Assembly: GCA_002684495.1 (NCBI GenBank)
Contig: NYVG01000007.1
Coordinates: 1 to 40,054 of the forward strand
Source: Gammaproteobacteria bacterium
GTDB taxonomy: Bacteria > Pseudomonadota > Gammaproteobacteria > Pseudomonadales > Azotimanducaceae
Reading direction: 5' to 3'
DNA length: 40,054 bases
The stretch's first letter is position 1. Every line of letters starts with the position of its first letter. The notes under the pieces were generated by a model. The model did not search any database. It was given only the letters and a program-made list of their open reading frames with translations, and was not told where the DNA came from. Both the position numbers and the translations under genes were made by a program. Positions 26,015-33,630 of the stretch are shown here, piece by piece.

Positions 26015-26788
26015 ATGACTGCACTGAGCGTTAACCTGAATAAAATCGCGCTATTGCGCAACTCACGCGAAGGTCAGCGGCCCAGCGTAATCGAGTTTGC
26101 ACAACTGGCCATCGCCGCAGGTGCTAAAGGCATTACTGTGCACCCGCGGCCGGACCAACGGCATATTCGGGCCACCGACGTACCTGAACTGGCTGCAATG
26201 TTGCGACGCAACCACCCTGACATCGAATTCAATATTGAAGGCAATCCCCAGGCCGCCGCGAACACCGACGGCTATCCCGGATTCATTGAGCTGGTCGCAG
26301 CTGCCAAACCGGCCCAGGCCACCTTAGTGCCTGATAGTGATGACCAGCTGACTTCGGATCACGGTTGGGATTTATCGGTAGCGCAACCCCAGTTAAGCGC
26401 AGATATTGTGCAGTGCAAAAAAGCCGGTGCACGGGTCAGCTTGTTTATGGATCCAGTGGTTGAGCTAATGGCTGCGGCTGCCGATTACGGCGCCGACCGC
26501 GTCGAGTTTTATACCGGCCCCTATGCCCAACTGTATTGGCAATACGGACCGGATGATCGGCGCACCCAGGCGAGTTACCGAGCATTTGCCGACGCGGCAG
26601 AGGCCGCACTTAAGGCCGGTTTGGGCATTAACGCTGGGCACGATCTGGACCAACAAAACCTTCCTCTGTTCGCCAACTTGCCCGGACTTGCCGAAGTTTC
26701 TATCGGCCATGCAATTATTTGCGAGGCACTGACCGACGGTTTCAGTAAAACCATCGCTGCCTACGTCAACATCCTTAACAACAACTAG
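26015..26788 (+). CDS. pdxJ: Pyridoxine 5'-phosphate synthase
   Basis: 257 residues. Condenses 1-deoxyxylulose 5-phosphate with 3-amino-2-oxopropyl phosphate to pyridoxine phosphate, a TIM-barrel octamer in the cytoplasm. Visible are SVNLNKIALLRNSRE at the N-terminus, H43 in TVHPRPDQRHI with H50, E75 in FNIEGNP, the VSLFMDPVVE strand, VEFYTGPYAQLY and the late catalytic histidine in GINAGHDL. The wording (NKIALLRNSRE and EFNIEGNP) recalls the version found in Bacteroidetes more than the enteric form with DHxATLRNARG, and the gene is not in the usual gammaproteobacterial rnc-era-recO-pdxJ cluster. It lies 9 bp after yciB and 11 bp before the cyclophilin gene, so these three are probably co-transcribed. 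Confidence 0.93.
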   Translation: MTALSVNLNKIALLRNSREGQRPSVIEFAQLAIAAGAKGITVHPRPDQRHIRATDVPELAAMLRRNHPDIEFNIEGNPQAAANTDGYPGFIELVAAAKPAQATLVPDSDDQLTSDHGWDLSVAQPQLSADIVQCKKAGARVSLFMDPVVELMAAAADYGADRVEFYTGPYAQLYWQYGPDDRRTQASYRAFADAAEAALKAGLGINAGHDLDQQNLPLFANLPGLAEVSIGHAIICEALTDGFSKTIAAYVNILNNN

Positions 26789-26799
26789 AGGACCAACCG

Positions 26800-27384
26800 A
26801 TGAGCCTACTGACGCTATTTAGAGCCGCCACTAGACCAACGATTTTGCTGGCGGGATTCCTCTGGGTCCTTCACGGTGTCGCCCATGCACAAGACAACCC
26901 CCGGGTTAGCTTGGTAACGAATAAGGGTGCTATTGAAATCGAGCTGTTGCCTAAGTTTGCACCGAAACATGTGGCCAATTTCTTATCATTAGTGGAAGAA
27001 GAGTTTTATGTGGGCTTAGTCTTCCATCGAGTGATTCCTAATTTCATGATTCAAGCCGGCGGCTATGACAGTGATCTGAACTACAAGGCCAGCGAGCGCC
27101 GCGTCGAAAATGAATCGTTTAACGGTTTGCAAAACAAACGTTTCACCCTTGCCATGGCTCGTCTGAGCGACCCAGATTCTGCAGATACTCAGTTCTTCAT
27201 TAATGTACGGGACAATCCACACCTTGATGCCCAGTCAGGTCAACCCGGCTACACCGTATTCGGCAAAGTCGTTGACGGTCTCGACGTCATTGAAACGATT
27301 GAACTCACAAATACCCATCTGCGCATGGGCATGGTCGCGGTACCCGAAGAGACGATCATTATCGTCGCCACAAAATTGCTATAA
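26800..27384 (+). CDS. Exported peptidyl-prolyl cis-trans isomerase, cyclophilin type
   Basis: 194 residues. Catalyses proline isomerisation for protein folding. A signal peptide (residues 1-30, ending VAHA before QDN) sends it to the periplasm, like PpiA of E. coli. The cyclophilin fold shows SLVTNKGAIEIELLPKFAP, the active-site VFHRVIPNFMIQAGG with its arginine, NESFNGLQNKRFTLAMAR, DSADTQFFINVRDNPHLD and GYTVFGKVVDGLDVI. The active-site Arg, Phe and Gln of the family are visible. AGAGGA lies 7-8 nt before the ATG. It is the last gene of the yciB-pdxJ-cyclophilin run, 81 bp before the cold-shock-domain gene. Confidence 0.93.
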   Translation: MSLLTLFRAATRPTILLAGFLWVLHGVAHAQDNPRVSLVTNKGAIEIELLPKFAPKHVANFLSLVEEEFYVGLVFHRVIPNFMIQAGGYDSDLNYKASERRVENESFNGLQNKRFTLAMARLSDPDSADTQFFINVRDNPHLDAQSGQPGYTVFGKVVDGLDVIETIELTNTHLRMGMVAVPEETIIIVATKLL

Positions 27385-27465
27385 CTGCGATCAACGCAGC
27401 TGCACGAGCACCCATCTAATACTCGATTGAGTTACAATCGCGTTTTTACCAATTAGCTAATCTCT

Positions 27466-28047
27466 ATGCGTACATTTCTTATCGCCTTGGCCAGCGCCCT
27501 CCTGCTCACCTATATTGTCGTGGAGGCCATGAGCAAGTTTTTCCCAAACCAAGACAATTATCTGGCCATGGCGGTGGCGGTGGCGGCCGCTCTGTTCATT
27601 AACGGCCTCTTTAACGCTCGGCTAGCGGCTTCCGATACAGGCCCCAAACGCCAGCGCAAAGCACCAAGAAACGACAATCAAAATTCACGCGGTAACCGTG
27701 CTAACAAAGGCCGACGCAATAACGATGAAAAACGCGGCCGTAGTCCGTCAAGCAACAAAGGCAAAAGTGATGCTAATGGTGCCGCCAAAGCAGACTCGGC
27801 CAGCATGGGCATAAGCCCGCAAGCCAGCGGACCAAGCGAAAACGGCACCGTCAAATGGTTTAACCGCACCAAGGGCTACGGTTTTATTGTGCGCGAATCT
27901 GGCGAGGAAATATTCGTCCACCAACGCTGTATTGTTGGCACCGGCGAAGGCCAACGCGCCAATCTCAGGGACGGTCAGGCTGTCTCCTTTGTTGTCGTTA
28001 ATCACGACAAAGGCGTGCAAGCAGATCAGGTACGGACCCTCGACTAG
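27466..28047 (+). CDS. Membrane-anchored cold-shock-domain protein
   Basis: 193 residues. Two hydrophobic helices (about residues 4-22 and 31-50) form an N-terminal membrane anchor, a basic, low-complexity linker rich in Lys, Arg, Asn and Ser follows (about 58-105), and a complete cold-shock domain ends the chain (127-193). The nucleic-acid-binding motifs are RNP1 KGYGFI (136-141) and RNP2 EIFVH (148-152), after the conserved GTVKWFN. Free CspA-type proteins are about 70 residues; here the same fold is held at the membrane with a positively charged tether. The domain binds single-stranded RNA or DNA in general; its target is unknown. The ATG has no strong Shine-Dalgarno; TACAAT about 35 nt upstream may be a -10. 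It lies 15 bp before argS. Confidence 0.88.
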   Translation: MRTFLIALASALLLTYIVVEAMSKFFPNQDNYLAMAVAVAAALFINGLFNARLAASDTGPKRQRKAPRNDNQNSRGNRANKGRRNNDEKRGRSPSSNKGKSDANGAAKADSASMGISPQASGPSENGTVKWFNRTKGYGFIVRESGEEIFVHQRCIVGTGEGQRANLRDGQAVSFVVVNHDKGVQADQVRTLD

Positions 28048-28062
28048 TCCAAGCGGTATCTT

Positions 28063-29769
28063 ATGCATATAAAAGCGCTGCTCACCCAGCAGATTGAAGC
28101 TGCCTTTGCAGAACTGGGGATGCAAGGCCCTGCCGTAATCCAAGCAGCCAGTCGAGCCGAATTTGGCGACTACCAGGCTAATGGCGTAATGGCTGCGGCC
28201 AAACGCGCAGGCCTAAACCCCCGCGACGTTGCCGCAGATGTTATCGCCAGATTAAACAGCGACGCGAATTTTTCCGCCATGGTCAGCGCCATGGAAGTGG
28301 CTGGCCCTGGGTTTATTAACATTACACTGGCGGCAAGCTTTGTTGCGCCCTCTTTAGCCACCACCATTGATGCTTGTTCGACCCCACAAACCGTGGTGGT
28401 TGATTATTCCGCGCCCAATCTGGCAAAAGAGATGCACGTCGGCCACCTGCGCACAACGATTATTGGTGACAGTGTTGTTCGGGTATTAGAAGCATTAGGC
28501 CACCACGTTATTCGCCAGAATCATGTTGGCGATTGGGGCACTCAGTTTGGCATGCTGCTGACCTATCTCGAAGACTCAGGCAATGCCTCTGATAAGCTAG
28601 CTGACTTAGAGAATTTCTACCGAGCCTCTAAACAGCGCTTTGACAAAGATGAGGACTTCCGCGAACGCAGCCGCCGCGCCGTCGTGGCTCTGCAGTCGGG
28701 TGATGCCGCCGCGCTGCAACAGTGGCAACGATTTATCGACATATCCATGTCGCATTGCCAGGACATATACGATCGGTTAGGCATTACCTTAAGCGCCGAT
28801 AACATCATGGGTGAGAGCGCTTATAACGACGATCTCGCGGGTGTCATTGACGCACTGGATGGCGCCGGATTGCTGCAACAGTCAGAAGGTGCCGACTGCG
28901 TATTCTTAGATCAATTCAAGAACAAACAAGGCGACATACAGCCGGTGATCGTACGCAAATCTGATGGCGGTTATCTTTATGCCACCACCGACTTGGCGGC
29001 TATATCGCACCGTGCCAAGCGGTTACAGGCTGACCGCGTGCTGTATTTTGTTGACGCCCGTCAATCACTGCATTTTAAGCAAATCTTTGCCGTCGCTCGG
29101 GCCGCAGGTTTCGCGCCCGAAGCCTTACAACTGGAACATCTACCCTTTGGCACCATGCTGGGCCAAGACGGCAAACCCTTTAAGACGCGCCAAGGCGGCA
29201 TTATTAAACTCGCTGATTTATTGGATGAGGCAGAACGCCGAGCAGCAGCGTTGGTCCGCGAAAAAAATCCTAACATTGAGCCCGAGCAGCTAGCACACTT
29301 GGCAAAGGTTATCGGACTCGGCGCCGTAAAATATTCCGACCTGTCGAAGAATCGGACCAGCGATTACGTATTTGATTGGGATCAAATGCTCAGTTTTGAC
29401 GGCAATACCGCGCCCTATCTGCAGTACGCTTACAGTCGGATACAGAGCGTGTTGCGTAAAGCTGGGGTGGATCCCGCGCAATTACCCCGCGAGGCTATTG
29501 CTGAAGAAGAACCCGAACGACGTCTGGCGGTATATATCGCCGCTTTCAATGACGTGCTGCAACAGGTCGCTGATGAGGGCTATCCACACTATCTGTGCGC
29601 CTACCTCTACGAGCTGGCAACACGATTCACCACCTTCTACGAACAATGTCCAATCCTTAATAGTGACGACGCCCAGCGAACTCGGCGTCTCGTTCTTGCT
29701 AATAGTACGGGTATCGCCCTGCAGAAAGGCTTGGATCTTTTGGGCATCGACGTCGTCGATCAAATGTGA
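28063..29769 (+). CDS. argS: Arginyl-tRNA synthetase
   Basis: 568 residues. Class I synthetase charging tRNA-Arg, needing tRNA for amino-acid activation. An N-terminal Add1 domain (about 1-95, with EFGDYQANGVMAAAK) precedes the catalytic core: VVDYSAPNLAKEMHVGHLR (HIGH-like HVGH at 125-128), QNHVGDWGTQFGMLLTYLED, and TMLGQDGKPFKTRQGG in place of a canonical KMSKS, as in many bacterial ArgRS. The C-terminal DALR anticodon-binding domain shows TAPYLQYAYSRIQSVLRKAG and ELATRFTTFYEQCPIL. The stop overlaps the GTG start of sseA as GTGA. Confidence 0.98.
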   Translation: MHIKALLTQQIEAAFAELGMQGPAVIQAASRAEFGDYQANGVMAAAKRAGLNPRDVAADVIARLNSDANFSAMVSAMEVAGPGFINITLAASFVAPSLATTIDACSTPQTVVVDYSAPNLAKEMHVGHLRTTIIGDSVVRVLEALGHHVIRQNHVGDWGTQFGMLLTYLEDSGNASDKLADLENFYRASKQRFDKDEDFRERSRRAVVALQSGDAAALQQWQRFIDISMSHCQDIYDRLGITLSADNIMGESAYNDDLAGVIDALDGAGLLQQSEGADCVFLDQFKNKQGDIQPVIVRKSDGGYLYATTDLAAISHRAKRLQADRVLYFVDARQSLHFKQIFAVARAAGFAPEALQLEHLPFGTMLGQDGKPFKTRQGGIIKLADLLDEAERRAAALVREKNPNIEPEQLAHLAKVIGLGAVKYSDLSKNRTSDYVFDWDQMLSFDGNTAPYLQYAYSRIQSVLRKAGVDPAQLPREAIAEEEPERRLAVYIAAFNDVLQQVADEGYPHYLCAYLYELATRFTTFYEQCPILNSDDAQRTRRLVLANSTGIALQKGLDLLGIDVVDQM

Positions 29770-30617
29770 GCACTGGTGCAATGTTTCGATTGCTGATCTC
29801 TAGCGATGAACTGGCACAACACCTCGACACAGTGCAAATTTTGGACTGTCGAGCCAAACTAGGCGATCCCGCTTGGGGCGCAGACGCTTTTCTCCAGGGG
29901 CACATTCCCGGCGCACGCCATTTGGATCTAGACACCATGCTCTCGGTAGCGCCGAATGAACATGGCCGCCACCCGCTGCCAACCCGGCAACAGTGGCTTA
30001 ATCAGGTGCGCGCCCTTGGCTTACGCAACGATGCGCAAATTGTGGTCTACGACGACGCTGGGGGTAGTTTTGCTGCCCGCGCGTGGTGGATGCTGCGTTG
30101 GTTGGGCCATGAGCATGTTGCTGTACTCGACGGCGGCCTCGGCCAATGGCCACATGCCTTGCAGACCGGCGCAGTAACGCCAGCTGAGATCAGCAACTTT
30201 ACTAAGCAAGCGCCTTTAACCCGGCTATTCAGCAGCGACGAAGTGTTGAGCGCAATACAGCAACCGGTAAATATGCGACCGCAACTAGTGGACGCGCGCA
30301 GCCCAGAACGCTTCGCTGGTAAAGAAGAACCCATCGATCCAGTAGCAGGACATATTCCGGGGGCACTCTGTTTACCCTTTAGTGCCAACCTCAATGCCGA
30401 CGGCACATTCAAAGCACCAGCAGCATTGGCGGCGCGTTTTTCGGTACTCGCTGACACCAACAATGTCGTGTGTTATTGCGGCTCTGGGGTTACCGCCACG
30501 CATAATATTCTTGCCGCGCGAATCGCAGGTCTGCCAGAACCCGCCCTCTACGCCGATTCTTGGAGCGGCTGGATCACCAACCCCACAAGACCTTATGCAA
30601 CCCTCGAAGAGTCGTGA
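29766..30617 (+). CDS. sseA: 3-mercaptopyruvate / thiosulfate sulfurtransferase
   Basis: 283 residues. Two tandem rhodanese domains: an inactive N-terminal one (about 10-135) and a catalytic C-terminal one with the active cysteine C238 in CGSGVTA (238-244), the sequence typical of the SseA group. Transfers sulfur from 3-mercaptopyruvate or thiosulfate to cyanide or thiol acceptors; the physiological acceptor is uncertain. VQILDCRAKLGDPAWGADAF, GHIPGARHLDLDTM and VDARSPERFAGKEEPIDPVAGHIPGA are recognisable (cited in part). The first possible start is the GTG at 29766, overlapping the argS stop as GTGA; the ATG at 29781 gives a better match to family N-termini and is the alternative. Its stop overlaps the mnmC start, also as GTGA. 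Sulfur transfer next to a tRNA-modifying gene is suggestive but not proof of a joint pathway. Confidence 0.92.
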   Translation: MSTGAMFRLLISSDELAQHLDTVQILDCRAKLGDPAWGADAFLQGHIPGARHLDLDTMLSVAPNEHGRHPLPTRQQWLNQVRALGLRNDAQIVVYDDAGGSFAARAWWMLRWLGHEHVAVLDGGLGQWPHALQTGAVTPAEISNFTKQAPLTRLFSSDEVLSAIQQPVNMRPQLVDARSPERFAGKEEPIDPVAGHIPGALCLPFSANLNADGTFKAPAALAARFSVLADTNNVVCYCGSGVTATHNILAARIAGLPEPALYADSWSGWITNPTRPYATLEES

Positions 30618-32371
30618 ATCCTGAGGGTGTCGAACCGGCGTTCTTGAATTGGCGCGGCGACCAGCCCTTTGCGCCGCGCTACGACGATATTTATTACAGC
30701 GATGACGGCCTAGAAGAATTCCAGCGGGTATTTCTGCAACCCAGTGCCCTCTTAGAACGCGACGATTTGGGCGAATGCCTCCAAGTTGCCGAACTCGGTT
30801 TTGGTACCGGTTTAAATTTTGTGCTGTGTGCCCAGGCTCTGCTGGCGCAGCCGCATAAGCGCTTGCACTACATTGCCTTTGAAGCCCACCCGCTGACTGA
30901 GGCAGACTGGTTGAGGCTCAGCGCGCAACGACCGCAACCACTGTTCAAAGAACTGGCTATGGCGCCGCCGCCGCTGCTGACCGGCTGGCATAGACGCAGC
31001 TTTGCCAACGGCCGCGTGCATTTAAGCGTGTATCACGGCGATGTCTTAGCTGGCCTGCAAGACCTCAATGAGCGCCAGCAACAACCTATCGACGCCTGGT
31101 TTCTTGACGGCTTCGACCCGCGGAAAAACCCCGCCATGTGGCAACCCGAGGTGCTCGCAGCTATCGGCGCATCCTCGATTCGAGGAACTCGCGTGTGCAC
31201 GTTCACGGCTTCTGGCCAGGTACGCCGGGGACTCAACGAAGTCGGCTTTACGATGCGCAGAGTGGATCAGCGACCACGCAAACGTGAAAGTTTGGCTGGC
31301 GTCTTCAATGTCACAAGCCAGCGTCAACGTTCAATACCACCTCAGCAGATACGCATCTTTGGGGCTGGAATCGCCGGCTGCTCAGTGGCTCGGGCGCTTG
31401 CTGATCAGGACATTGACGTGCAGTTATTCGATCCCGGTGGCGTCGCCGGTGGCGGCTCACGCATGCAGGCGAGCGCATTGCATTGCCGGCTGCTTGGCGA
31501 CCTCAGCGCCACTGCTGAATTTCGTGCCCGGGCCTATCACCACGCACGACCGCTTTTGACTGCGCACGCGGCAAGCCAGCCCATCGGTGCGGTGCAGTTG
31601 GCAATCACGGCCAAAGAGGTCGACAAGCAGCGCCGCATTGCTGCGGTCTATGCAACAGCACAAAATGCTTGGCTGCGTTTTTTAGACGCCCAGAGCGTAT
31701 TGGACGAACTCGGCCTAGAAGCGCGCTCTGCGCTGCTATTTAACGATTCGGCAATCATCAACTTACCGCGCTTATGCACCGCATTAGTCGATCACCCACG
31801 TATTCAGCTTGTGCAATCAACAGGCCAGGGCCAACCGGATGTCATCGCCTGCGCCAGCGACAGTCGCCACATGACCCCACACCTGCCCTTAGAGATCGGC
31901 GATGTATTCGGTCAGTTGGACTGGATCACGCCACCGGCTGCGGCGACGTCAGGGCCACTCAATGTCGCCATTGTGGGCAATGGCTATGTATTACCGAACA
32001 CAGACCATTGGGCCATCGGCAGCACCTACGAGCAATCACCCTGGGAACCGGAAACGGCCAGCGCCCACAATATTGACAGCAACCGCGCGTTTCTCGGTGC
32101 AGGGCCCATCAAGCCCATTCGCCATCAACGCGCGGCACGCTGCGTTTCTAGCGACCGAGACCCGGTGATCGGCAAAGTCGACGAGCATGTTTGGATCACC
32201 ACCGCCCACGGCTCTATGGGCAGCAGTAGTGCACCGTTCGCGGCGAGCATTATCGCCAGTGACATCCTAGGATGGATTGCCCCAGCATCACCGCGAGCAC
32301 TCAAAAGCGTCGCGCCGGACAGGTTCATCGCCCGTCAAGCACGCCGCGGAGTAAAAAAAGTCGGCGCCTAG
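30614..32371 (+). CDS. mnmC: Bifunctional tRNA modification enzyme MnmC (mnm5s2U biosynthesis)
   Basis: 585 residues, shorter than the E. coli protein (668). The C-terminal FAD domain removes the carboxymethyl group from cmnm5s2U at the tRNA wobble base, and the N-terminal SAM-dependent domain then methylates it to mnm5s2U. The methyltransferase part shows ELGFGTGLNF (60-69) and FLDGFDPRKNPAMW (163-176). The oxidase part begins with RIFGAGIAG (247-255), a Rossmann FAD motif, then GGGSRMQASALHCRLL and the late ITTAHGSMGSSSAPFAA. The frame opens earlier, but the GTG at 30614-30616 overlaps the sseA stop as GTGA, which supports this start. At the 3' end the stop shares a CTAG with the convergent serA. 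Confidence 0.94.
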   Translation: MNPEGVEPAFLNWRGDQPFAPRYDDIYYSDDGLEEFQRVFLQPSALLERDDLGECLQVAELGFGTGLNFVLCAQALLAQPHKRLHYIAFEAHPLTEADWLRLSAQRPQPLFKELAMAPPPLLTGWHRRSFANGRVHLSVYHGDVLAGLQDLNERQQQPIDAWFLDGFDPRKNPAMWQPEVLAAIGASSIRGTRVCTFTASGQVRRGLNEVGFTMRRVDQRPRKRESLAGVFNVTSQRQRSIPPQQIRIFGAGIAGCSVARALADQDIDVQLFDPGGVAGGGSRMQASALHCRLLGDLSATAEFRARAYHHARPLLTAHAASQPIGAVQLAITAKEVDKQRRIAAVYATAQNAWLRFLDAQSVLDELGLEARSALLFNDSAIINLPRLCTALVDHPRIQLVQSTGQGQPDVIACASDSRHMTPHLPLEIGDVFGQLDWITPPAAATSGPLNVAIVGNGYVLPNTDHWAIGSTYEQSPWEPETASAHNIDSNRAFLGAGPIKPIRHQRAARCVSSDRDPVIGKVDEHVWITTAHGSMGSSSAPFAASIIASDILGWIAPASPRALKSVAPDRFIARQARRGVKKVGA

Positions 32372-33543
32372 TTTTCAATCACGCGGACATTGATAACGCT
32401 TTCAATCTGAGCGATCGCGTCAATCAAACCCTGATCCGGTGCTTCGGACAAATCGATCAAGTTATAGGCAACGTCGTCACGACTCTTATTGATCAGATCA
32501 ATGACATTAATATTGCGCTCGGCCAACACTGCAGTCATTTGCCCGAGCATGCCTGGAACATTCTCATTACTCACGGCCAAGCGAAATCCTTCATGGGCTT
32601 CGGACGCCACCGCTGGAAAGTTCACGGAATTAACGATGCTGCCAGTTTCAAGAAAACGCCGTAGTTGATCCGCAGCCATGACCGCGCAATTTTCTTCGGC
32701 CTCTTCGGTGCTCGCTCCTAAATGCGGTGTGAGCAAAACTTTATCGTGCTCCAATAATCCGGGCACCGGAAAATCGGCAACATAGCGAGCCACTTGGCCG
32801 TTCTCTAACGCTGCAGCCAAGGCCGTTGCATCGACAATGGGTTGCCTAGCGAAATTCAACAAGACGCTGCCTGGTTTGAATGCGCGCAAACTCTCTTCGT
32901 TAATCAAACCCTCAGTAGCCGGTAACAGTGGCACATGTAAGGTGACGTAATCAGCCTTGGCAAATAACGAAGGCAGATTCTGCATGCGCTCAACTTCCGC
33001 AGGAATACGCCATGCCGCATCCACGGACAGCGCCGGATCGTAGCCAACAACATTCATACCTAAATCTAAACCGGCTCTGGCGACCATTGAGCCGATCGCA
33101 CCAAGACCCACCACGCCCAAAGTTTTGCCGACTAATTCACGACCTTTAAAGCGTTTCTTTTCCGCTTCTACTAACTTATTTAACTCACCATCGTCCTGTA
33201 CGGCGGCCAGTGAACGCACGTAATTGATGCCGCCTAATACATCTCTGGAGGCAAGCAGTAGTCCTGTAAGGACTAATTCTTTGACTGAGTTAGCGTTGGC
33301 CCCAGGCGTATTAAAAACAACTATACCGCGCTTGCTGCATTCGGCGACCGGCACATTATTGGTGCCGGCTCCGGCGCGAGCGATGGCTTGCAGTCCAGAC
33401 GACAGTTCGTCTACTCCCAACTTGTGACTGCGCAACAACACAGCATCTGCCGCATCGACATCAGTGCCGACGGCGTACTGGTCTGCAGAAAAGCGTTCCA
33501 AACCCACGGGAGCAATGGCGTTATATGTTTTGATTTTGTACAT
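32368..33543 (-). CDS. serA: D-3-phosphoglycerate dehydrogenase
   Basis: 391 residues. First step of serine synthesis. Substrate domain 1 is followed by the NAD Rossmann motif GVVGLGAIGSM (G146-x-G148-x2-G151), the catalytic R233 in NFARQPIVD and H274 in LTPHLGAST, and a C-terminal ACT domain (about 315-391) that allows serine feedback. The N-terminus MYKIKTYNAIAPVGL is that of the roughly 390-residue SerA type found in Clostridia and Bacteroidetes and some Gammaproteobacteria, not the enteric type. The region between R233 and H274 reads ADFPVPGLLEHDK and lacks the Glu of the enteric FPTEP motif. The start ATG has no Shine-Dalgarno but fits the family N-terminus. A promoter with a perfect TTGACA lies upstream. 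Confidence 0.93.
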   Translation of the reverse strand: MYKIKTYNAIAPVGLERFSADQYAVGTDVDAADAVLLRSHKLGVDELSSGLQAIARAGAGTNNVPVAECSKRGIVVFNTPGANANSVKELVLTGLLLASRDVLGGINYVRSLAAVQDDGELNKLVEAEKKRFKGRELVGKTLGVVGLGAIGSMVARAGLDLGMNVVGYDPALSVDAAWRIPAEVERMQNLPSLFAKADYVTLHVPLLPATEGLINEESLRAFKPGSVLLNFARQPIVDATALAAALENGQVARYVADFPVPGLLEHDKVLLTPHLGASTEEAEENCAVMAADQLRRFLETGSIVNSVNFPAVASEAHEGFRLAVSNENVPGMLGQMTAVLAERNINVIDLINKSRDDVAYNLIDLSEAPDQGLIDAIAQIESVINVRVIEN

Positions 33544-33574
33544 GAAAAAAGCCGGTGTTTAGCTGGGAGCGGCG

Positions 33575-33603
33575 ACGTTAGGGTTCGGTCGCTTAGTTGT
33601 CAA
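33575..33603 (-). promoter_or_regulatory. Promoter of serA
   Basis: On the minus strand, a perfect -35 TTGACA (33598-33603) and TAACGT (33575-33580, 3 of 6) are separated by 17 bp. The -10 ends 31 nt before the serA ATG. The -10 is poor, so the transcription start is approximate. Confidence 0.5.
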
Positions 33604-33630
33604 GAACGCACGCTGCGGCATGCACAAAAT

